Shown here: positions 17,914 through 22,901 of the stretch, in pieces
Numbering within the stretch: the first letter of the stretch is position 1
How the letters are laid out: each line of letters begins with the position of its first letter
Position numbers and translations under genes: made by a program
The notes under the pieces: generated by a model
Seen by the model: only the letters and a program-made list of their open reading frames with translations
Database searches by the model: none
What the model was told of the DNA's origin: nothing
Origin: Stramenopiles sp. TOSAG23-3
Taxonomy: Eukaryota > Sar
NCBI GenBank assembly: GCA_900128585.1
Contig: LT642322.1
Location: 1-22,901 of the forward strand
DNA: 22,901 nt
Direction: 5' to 3'

Positions 17914-18084
17914 ACCAGAAGGCTAAGAGTTTTGGCGTTGGGTTTATCAAGTAATTCTATGATACCGGGAAAGAACTTCGGCCTTTTAAAATTTCATAAG
18001 CTAGCAATAAAAACTTTGCAGTATTTAAGCTGCGAGATAAACGCGTTAATAAATTTTACAGTGTGTTTTAAATCAAAAAAATGA
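17914..18084 (+). pseudogene. LRR remnant in frame after the LRR gene stop
   Basis: Immediately past the TGA at 17911-17913 the same frame stays open for 56 codons to another TGA. It encodes a segment fitting the LRR consensus: VLALGLSSNSM, then IPGKNFGLLKF, matching LxxLxLxxNxL and xIPxxxFxxLxxL. After about 18045 the translation becomes nondescript. It most likely derives from a decayed tandem paralogue joined to the end of the intact gene. Stop readthrough or an unannotated spliced isoform is possible but not supported by any signal I can see. Confidence 0.45.
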
Positions 18085-18098
18085 AATTTAATTAATTT

Positions 18099-18143
18099 AA
18101 ATTTTAATTACTTTAAATAACAGCCAATTTTTTGTTTTTAAAA
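18099..18143 (+). repeat. dispersed 3'-flank repeat, copy 2
   Basis: AATTACTTTAAATAACAGCC leads into AATTTTTTGTTTTTAAAA, nearly identical to the copy at 1466-1509. It lies about 190 bases downstream of the LRR gene stop and 210 bases before copy 3 in the same orientation. Confidence 0.8.
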
Positions 18144-18281
18144 TTAATTTCAAGGAACGAGCCATCTACGAGTGGAACACCGGATGAGGAAGTTGATTAT
18201 GGGTCATGTGGAAGCAGTGTTAATCCATCTACTGATTCAGATCATAAATGGAGTACATCTGAGAATGATAGTCAAGACTAA
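18117..18281 (+). pseudogene. coding-like fragment between two repeat copies
   Basis: An open stretch without an ATG, ending in TAA. From about 18153 it reads with strongly protein-like composition, acidic and Ser/Thr-rich, for example EPSTSGTPDEEVDYG and STDSDHKWSTSENDSQD. Base composition is higher in GC than its surroundings. It could be the 3' end of a degraded gene, an exon of an unseen gene, or cargo of a small mobile element bounded by the direct repeats at 18099 and 18354. No family is recognised. Confidence 0.3.
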
Positions 18282-18353
18282 GTGACAAGGTTCAAGGGTA
18301 TATCGATTAGTAAAACCAAAAGAGCAAAGACAGCTTTCAGTTCGCAGTACATT

Positions 18354-18396
18354 ATTTTTAATTACTTAAATAACAGCCAATTTTCTTGTTTTTAAT
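18354..18396 (+). repeat. dispersed 3'-flank repeat, copy 3
   Basis: AATTACTTAAATAACAGCC then AATTTTCTTGTTTTTAATT, the same repeat as copies 1 and 2 with one C in the T run. It ends 35 bases past the stop codon of the minus-strand gene at 18431-18946, so it would lie in that 3' UTR. Confidence 0.8.
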
Positions 18397-18430
18397 TAAT
18401 TTAAAAGCTTCGTCTATCGCGCACGACACT

Positions 18431-18946
18431 CTACGACCGGCATTCTTGGCTTTGGAGCAGCCTTCTCCTTCCCCGTTCCGGCAACGTCCAAGGACTTAAG
18501 CATTTCAAGGGTTTGTAGTGACAAAAGACTATGTCACCAGGTCTCTCATGAATGAGGAACCCGTTTCCCACAGAAGGTGCGAAGAAAATACCTGACCTGG
18601 ACCTAACATCTTCTGAGCACATAGTTATACAATGACCCAACACGTCCGTACAATCACCTTTAGCTTTCCTAGCGAGGGTTGTCCTGCATTTCGCCTTGCA
18701 AGCTGCAATTTGTGACGGTGACAGTGTCGGTGATGGTGTCGGTGTCGGTGTCGGTGATGGTGTCCTCTTCTTCCTCTTGTTCTTGTTGAATATTTTTTGA
18801 ACGCTGCGTTTGATCTTTTTTCTGAGTTTTTTGCCAAAAGTTAGGGTCCCTTTACGGTTGCTCAACAAGCTGCGTTTGGCCTCCAAACCATGGCAGGTGG
18901 AAACGACGAGCAGAACTGCACACAAAAGGATAAGTGTAAGCTTCAT
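18431..18946 (-). CDS. secreted cationic protein with Pro/Thr linker and Cys-containing domain
   Basis: 171 residues from ATG 18946; the frame upstream opens only at TTG. Residues 1-20 (MKLTLILLCAVLLVVSTCHG) are a clear signal peptide. Residues 24-62 are extremely basic (KKLRKKIKRSVQKIFNKNKR). Residues 62-78 are a TPSPTPTP linker, encoded by hexamer repeats at about 18722-18763. Residues 83-110 hold five cysteines, C-x3-C-x11-C-x6-C-x3-C (CKAKC ... CTDVLGHCITMC). Three more Cys follow at 142, 149 and 169, giving eight in the mature part and so possibly four disulfides. An RRRLL near the C-terminus could be a processing site. No family is recognised. A basic secreted protein of this layout could bind an anionic wall or matrix, or act on microbes; both are guesses. 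Confidence 0.7.
   Translation of the reverse strand: MKLTLILLCAVLLVVSTCHGLEAKRSLLSNRKGTLTFGKKLRKKIKRSVQKIFNKNKRKKRTPSPTPTPTPSPTLSPSQIAACKAKCRTTLARKAKGDCTDVLGHCITMCSEDVRSRSGIFFAPSVGNGFLIHERPGDIVFCHYKPLKCLSPWTLPERGRRRLLQSQECRS
18722..18763 (-). repeat. GGTGTC/GGTGAT hexamer repeats coding the Pro/Thr/Ser linker
   Basis: Imperfect tandem hexamers GGTGTC and GGTGAT on the plus strand encode alternating Pro with Thr or Ser on the minus strand, within the secreted-protein gene. Such a tract can change length by slippage, which would vary the linker. Confidence 0.85.
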
Positions 18947-20582
18947 CTTTCGAAGAAAACAGAGCAATTATTTACGTTTTATAATATCCGAATGCACTGT
19001 GATTATCAACGCTGCTTGTTTCACCGCTTTGAAATCGTTGCAGAAGTTGTCCTGTTGGATGAACAAGGAAACACACGAATCTCACAAGGTTTGGGTGTAT
19101 CGTTCCGTATTATTTTAATACTACTACTACACGGTAATACGAAGGAAAAGAAGCAAAACAAAGTAACAACCCTTCCCTCCCCATCTTATTATAATATTAA
19201 CCAAAACTCATTAATCCCAAGCAGTCTTGGATATTCTACTACAAGTACCATTTGCCTTATACTCCCTCTGCTCTATAACTCCATCCATGCCTTCCTCCTC
19301 CGATCTCCGATCCCCCCCCCCTCCCCCCCCCACAATCCTCTTTCTTCCTCTCCGACTTCTTTCTTACAAACTACAGTAAACGCACCACACCATGAAACCC
19401 TGCATTGCATTGCATTTTTTCGTATTTCTTAGAAAATACCGAAAAAATTCTTTTTATTTTAGAAGACTACCTAAATAAATATTAATTGGATTAATAGACC
19501 TATTAATACTGTGTAATTATAAGACAATTATATACTGTAGTCGAAATCGAAATCGAAATTAACTTTAAATAGGAAAATCAAACCAAAACATTTCCTTCTT
19601 TTTTTTCAATAGTAGCTATAGATAAAATACATATTCATATAATTGTATTCTTATATCGTACTTAGGTTAAAATGTTAAAATCAGAAATTGATGAGAAAGT
19701 CAGAAAGTGAGAAAGTGAGTTGAATTGAAGAAAGTTCTTTAAAAAATGGTGAACATACAGATAGCATTGAGCCTTGAACATAATTCAATTACATATACAG
19801 AGCATAGTATGAACGAATCAGTTACTTTTCTTTTGAGATTTTGTATTCTAATTAACATAACAAGTATATTATAATACAATTCGTCCTATTTAATAATAAG
19901 AAATCGATGGTTTTTCAATTTTTCAACGTTATAACTATTAATTCAATGCTGTGTCCCTTCTATTCATAAAATAAAAGCATAACTTATTTTAATATAGAAA
20001 TACCATTGTATGAAAAAATAAAAAAACGTATTTATATAGACACAGCATCAAGATAAATTTGTCGTTAAAATTAAAATCGAACTGAATGCGTTGGTTTTTA
20101 TTATTGTTGTTTATGTAAATTATAATATTAATGTTATTTATATATAATTTGATTGTTGTAAGTGCCTTGATTTAATAATACGATGAATGAATGAAGGACT
20201 ATTTTTTCAATTCTTATTTTTTATTTAATAAAAAAATAACATTGTTATACCATTGAGAATGACACGCACAAAAGAAAGAAGAAAGAAAGAAAGAAAGAAA
20301 GAAAAAGAAAAAAGAAAGAGAAAGAAAAGAAGAAAAAAAAGTAAGAAGAAAACACCACTCCTATCGATCACATATGATACTATCTAGACTATGACACAAA
20401 TCAAACCAAAACTAAAAATTGAATTGCAGTAGCATGAATCGTTTAGTTTTTTATTGAAAATTTAATTTTACACACCATTTCATCTTACCTGAAAGTGCTT
20501 TGCTCCCTTTCTGCTATTGCAACGAGAGAATTGTTGAAGTTAGAATTTATTGATTTACTGTATCGTCGCTTTCAATTCTTCC
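18947..20582. other. 1.6-kb AT-rich divergent intergenic region
   Basis: This lies between the starts of the secreted-protein gene (minus) and the RCC1 gene (plus). It contains two C runs of 10 and 9 at 19312-19331, a (TCGAAA)3 run near 19541-19558, an AGAAAGT-type short repeat at about 19690-19716, and the GAAA tract at 20270-20350. The section 19430-20260 is extremely AT-rich. Apart from a 180-codon frame at 18890-19432 that is partly antisense to the secreted gene and ends in simple sequence, no frame is credible. No RNA gene was recognised. Confidence 0.5.
20270..20350 (+). repeat. GAAA-type polypurine tract
   Basis: About 80 bases of almost pure A and G built on GAAA tetramers (AAAGAAAGAAAGAAAG), ending in a run of A's. 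It lies about 230 bases upstream of the RCC1 gene start. Confidence 0.9.
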
Positions 20583-22385
20583 ATGTCGACCCCTTTGGCA
20601 CCATCTACCGACCAGGCAACGGGTAACGGTTTTAATACAAATATTGCCTGCACTGCAACAACATCGCCCGCAAACATGCAAATGGACGCAGAGAACAAGC
20701 CGCCGAATGTGTCCCAGGCACCAACGATTAGTATCCCCACGGACAGCGCAATGGCGAAGCCAGCCGCAAACGCCGAGGCCGGCTCTCCTTCCTTGGAGTC
20801 GAGCGCCGCGGGGGCAGCAGCCCAGTTTTCGAAAATGACCGTCACTACGCAGGCACCGAATGCGAGGAGCGAGAGGGGCGCACCAGGCACTCCGGAGGCC
20901 GCCGCAGAGGAGGCCGCCGCCGCGCAACTTAAACCCGCCGACGTCGTCCTTGCGCCGTTGGCCAACGCGAGCACGGAGGAAGAGCTCATGGAAGGTCTGA
21001 ACAAGATTATGCTCGGGTTGACCGCAAAAGGTAAATTTTTGGGGATAACGAAGATGGACATGATTCGTGTTGGAAAAGAGAAGCGGCAAAAGGTAAAGGA
21101 GATGCCGGGAGTGTGGACCAAGAAGGTTGCCTCGACATTCGGGGCCACGTTGAAGCGTTTGAACTTGATCGTTTCCCTTGAAAAGAAGCGGGACGATGCC
21201 GAAGCGAAGCTCTCCAGGGCTGGGTATTTGCAGCAGTTTGGGTGCCTGTACGGGGACTCGTACTCCCTGAGCAGGGTCATTCGGAGCCAAGGGCTGGTTG
21301 CCGGGGTTCGCTTCGTCCGCATCGACTGCGGCGGGCAGCACGCGTCCGCGTTGACCGCCAGCGGGGACGTCTACACTTGGGGGGCAGGAAGTTTCGGCCA
21401 GCTGGGCCACGGGAACCGTTCCAGCCGGGACACCTTGAGCAAAGTGGAGAACTTGCCGAAGAGCCGGTGGATTGCGTGCGGGTACGCGTTCACCTGCTCC
21501 GTGTCCGAGGACGGGGAAATGTTCGCCTGGGGTGCAGGGGAGAACGGTCGCCTGGGAACGGGCGACACGGTCGACATTTGCCAGCCAACGAAGGTCCAAG
21601 CAGAGTGGAAAGCGAAGAAGATTTTTGCTGGAAGCGTGCACACGTGTGCCCTGTCGGAGGACAACGAGCTGTACTCGTGGGGCCACCGCAACTACACGGG
21701 CCACGGCGGCACGGAGGACGTTCTGACCCCTGCCAAGTTGGAGACCTTCGAGGGAAAGCTGTGCCACATGGCCTCCATCGGCCCGGGCGGTTACCACACG
21801 ATGGCCCTGACGGTCTCTGGGAGCGTGTACACGTGGGGCCACAACCGTGTCGGGCAGCTTGGGTTCGACAACGACAACAGGACGTCGACCACCACCGAGG
21901 GTGCATTTTTTTATCCCGTGCCACGCTTTGTAAGCGCTTTGGCAGGGATGCAGATTCGGTCCGTTTCTGCAGGGTGGGGCCACAGCGCCGTGCTGAACTA
22001 CAATGGGGAAGTTTATATGTGCGGGAGAAATTACCGTGGACAGGTCGGCATGCAGCCGAGCGCGTGTCCTAGAAACGAGCGAGGACACCCATACCTCCCT
22101 CAATTTACCCTGGTGGACGGGCTCGCAGGCCAGAAAGTGGAACAGATTGCCTGTGGCGGCGAGCACACGGCCGCGGTTACCGCAGAGGGCAGCCTTTACC
22201 TATGGGGCGACGACGCGTGCGCGCAGCTCGGCCACTCGAAGTCCGTATCCCAGGAATATTCGAACGGCAAGCAACGCTACAAGTGGCAACCGCACCTTGT
22301 CGACGGCACGCCTACCGTGGGGAAAGTCGTGCATGTTGCCCTGGGGTCGGCCGTAACATTTTTGTTGAGTGGGACCGAGGAGTAA
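20583..22385 (+). CDS. RCC1-repeat protein
   Basis: 600 residues from ATG 20583 (MSTPLAPSTD); the frame upstream opens only at TTG. Residues 1-120 are Ala/Pro/Thr-rich and probably disordered. Residues 130-215 are helical and basic. Residues about 245-600 form a beta-propeller of six or so RCC1 repeats with the signatures GGQHASALTASGDVYTWG, GQLGHGN, GSVHTCALSEDNELYSWG, GWGHSAVL and GGEHTAAVT. RCC1 blades serve Ran nucleotide exchange in the founder protein but are used widely for other binding tasks. This protein lacks obvious traits that would make it the Ran exchange factor itself, so the role is open. The gene is clearly richer in G and C than the others here, which also produces a long spurious antisense frame. 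Confidence 0.93.
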   Translation: MSTPLAPSTDQATGNGFNTNIACTATTSPANMQMDAENKPPNVSQAPTISIPTDSAMAKPAANAEAGSPSLESSAAGAAAQFSKMTVTTQAPNARSERGAPGTPEAAAEEAAAAQLKPADVVLAPLANASTEEELMEGLNKIMLGLTAKGKFLGITKMDMIRVGKEKRQKVKEMPGVWTKKVASTFGATLKRLNLIVSLEKKRDDAEAKLSRAGYLQQFGCLYGDSYSLSRVIRSQGLVAGVRFVRIDCGGQHASALTASGDVYTWGAGSFGQLGHGNRSSRDTLSKVENLPKSRWIACGYAFTCSVSEDGEMFAWGAGENGRLGTGDTVDICQPTKVQAEWKAKKIFAGSVHTCALSEDNELYSWGHRNYTGHGGTEDVLTPAKLETFEGKLCHMASIGPGGYHTMALTVSGSVYTWGHNRVGQLGFDNDNRTSTTTEGAFFYPVPRFVSALAGMQIRSVSAGWGHSAVLNYNGEVYMCGRNYRGQVGMQPSACPRNERGHPYLPQFTLVDGLAGQKVEQIACGGEHTAAVTAEGSLYLWGDDACAQLGHSKSVSQEYSNGKQRYKWQPHLVDGTPTVGKVVHVALGSAVTFLLSGTEE

Positions 22386-22652
22386 TTTTTCAAATTACTG
22401 CGCCACGACACGAGACCAGAACGAGCGCTGCCCGTCAGCGCATAATTTTTGTACAAAGTAAGGAGATAAGAATATATACTAACAACTGTGGGAACGATGC
22501 TGTAACTAAGAAAAACATAATCATCCTCATAATTCTCTTACTTTTGCCTTTCCAAATATAGCATATCATTTGTTTTTCATACTCAACGTCTTTTAAAACA
22601 CTATACAATGCCAAATATCCCCTGTACCCACCGGGCGCTTTCGCGCTACAAA

Positions 22653-22901
22653 CTAAAAAAATCCTAGGAACCCTTCTGCCATCTCTACCCCCACGGCTTT
22701 GCCGATCTGCTGGGCGACCCACGTAGAAGTGTTCCAGGGAGGTTCAGGGTATTGGCTCTTGTGCAAACTTTGTGCTCGGACTTTCATTCCAAGAAGCGTT
22801 TCATCTAGCTCTACAAAGTGGGTGATCGGCTGGCTCTTCGTCAGCGCGAAGAAGTACAATTGTTCGACTTTCCATTTCTCTAAATTCCCAGCATCCGAGA
22901 G
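22653..22901 (-). CDS. PIG-L/LmbE-like deacetylase, C-terminal part, cut by window edge
   Basis: The minus-strand frame is open from the right edge of the window to its stop at 22653, giving 82 residues of the C-terminus. It reads LEKWKVEQLYFFAL, then VELDETLLGMKVRAQSLHKS and VGVEMAEGFLGF. The 'K-x-x-A-x-x-x-H-x-SQ' segment and the terminal 'G-V-x-x-AE-x-F' are typical of bacterial LmbE/BshB-type members of the PIG-L family, zinc-dependent N-acetylglucosaminyl deacetylases. The zinc motif, which lies near the N-terminus, is outside the window. It lacks the WFR-type segment of the GPI-anchor enzyme PIGL, so a sugar or small-molecule deacetylase is more likely. It converges on the RCC1 gene. 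Confidence 0.6.
   Translation of the reverse strand, partial: LSDAGNLEKWKVEQLYFFALTKSQPITHFVELDETLLGMKVRAQSLHKSQYPEPPWNTSTWVAQQIGKAVGVEMAEGFLGFF

Noticed and set aside
18890-19432. 180-codon plus-strand frame
   Set aside because: Its first part is antisense to the signal-peptide gene, the rest is simple sequence including C runs; no protein-like pattern.
20547-22166. 539-codon minus-strand open frame opposite the RCC1 gene
   Set aside because: It is the antisense of a GC-rich RCC1 coding region; its translation is Arg/Pro/Val-rich with no domain, while the plus strand has clear RCC1 repeats.
1-22901. tRNA, rRNA, CRISPR or intact transposon genes
   Set aside because: I looked for T-loop-like GGTTCRA motifs in plausible cloverleaf context, regularly spaced direct repeats and transposase or reverse transcriptase motifs, and found none that hold up by eye; a covariance-model scan would be needed to exclude small RNAs.

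Overview
The window looks like nuclear DNA of a flagellated protist, most likely a stramenopile (heterokont). The genes are eukaryotic in kind: an OSTC subunit of the ER oligosaccharyltransferase, RCC1 repeats, IQ motifs and a secretory cationic protein. They are almost all single open frames with no intron needed, and they sit in AT-rich intergenic DNA full of simple repeats. The best lineage clue is the gene at 15871-17913, a multi-membrane-segment protein with leucine-rich repeats and a C-terminal LNR (Notch-like) cysteine module, an architecture I know from oomycetes and their relatives. The F-box-like protein at 111-1181 also resembles a type common in stramenopile and haptophyte genomes. 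The species cannot be named from this sequence. Stops used are TAA and TGA, consistent with the standard code.

Thirteen genes are supported: 111-1181 (+) F-box-like; 1563-4608 (-) large charged coiled-coil protein with one frame break; 6141-7616 (+) basic CFAP97/Hemingway-like protein; 7746-8699 (-) coiled coil; 9368-11935 (+) IQ + HAD-like + IBR-like zinc protein; 11975-12457 (-) small possible gene; 12529-12990 (+) MsrB; 13211-13651 (-) OSTC; 14185-15048 (-) PAP2 phosphatase; 15871-17913 (+) LRR/LNR membrane protein; 18431-18946 (-) secreted cationic Cys-containing protein; 20583-22385 (+) RCC1-repeat protein; 22653-22901 (-) C-terminal end of a PIG-L/LmbE-like deacetylase cut by the window edge. 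Strands alternate almost perfectly, so most neighbours are divergent or convergent pairs.

The run 1563-11935 reads as a cluster of cilium/cytoskeleton-type genes. The divergent pair at 1563-4608 and 6141-7616 appears to share an undescribed alpha/beta module, about four copies in the first protein and one in the second. The next two genes encode a coiled-coil protein with a weak TSNAXIP1-like N-terminal segment and an IQ-motif protein. The right half is mainly housekeeping and membrane or secretory functions: methionine sulfoxide repair, N-glycosylation, lipid phosphate hydrolysis, a surface LRR protein and a secreted protein.

The non-coding DNA holds polypurine/polypyrimidine microsatellites, G/C-run tracts, and a short dispersed repeat (core TAACAGCCAATTTT) present four times, every time just past the 3' end of a gene. 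Two of those copies flank a coding-like fragment, and an LRR remnant lies in frame beyond the stop of the LRR gene. No tRNA, rRNA, CRISPR array or intact transposon was seen.
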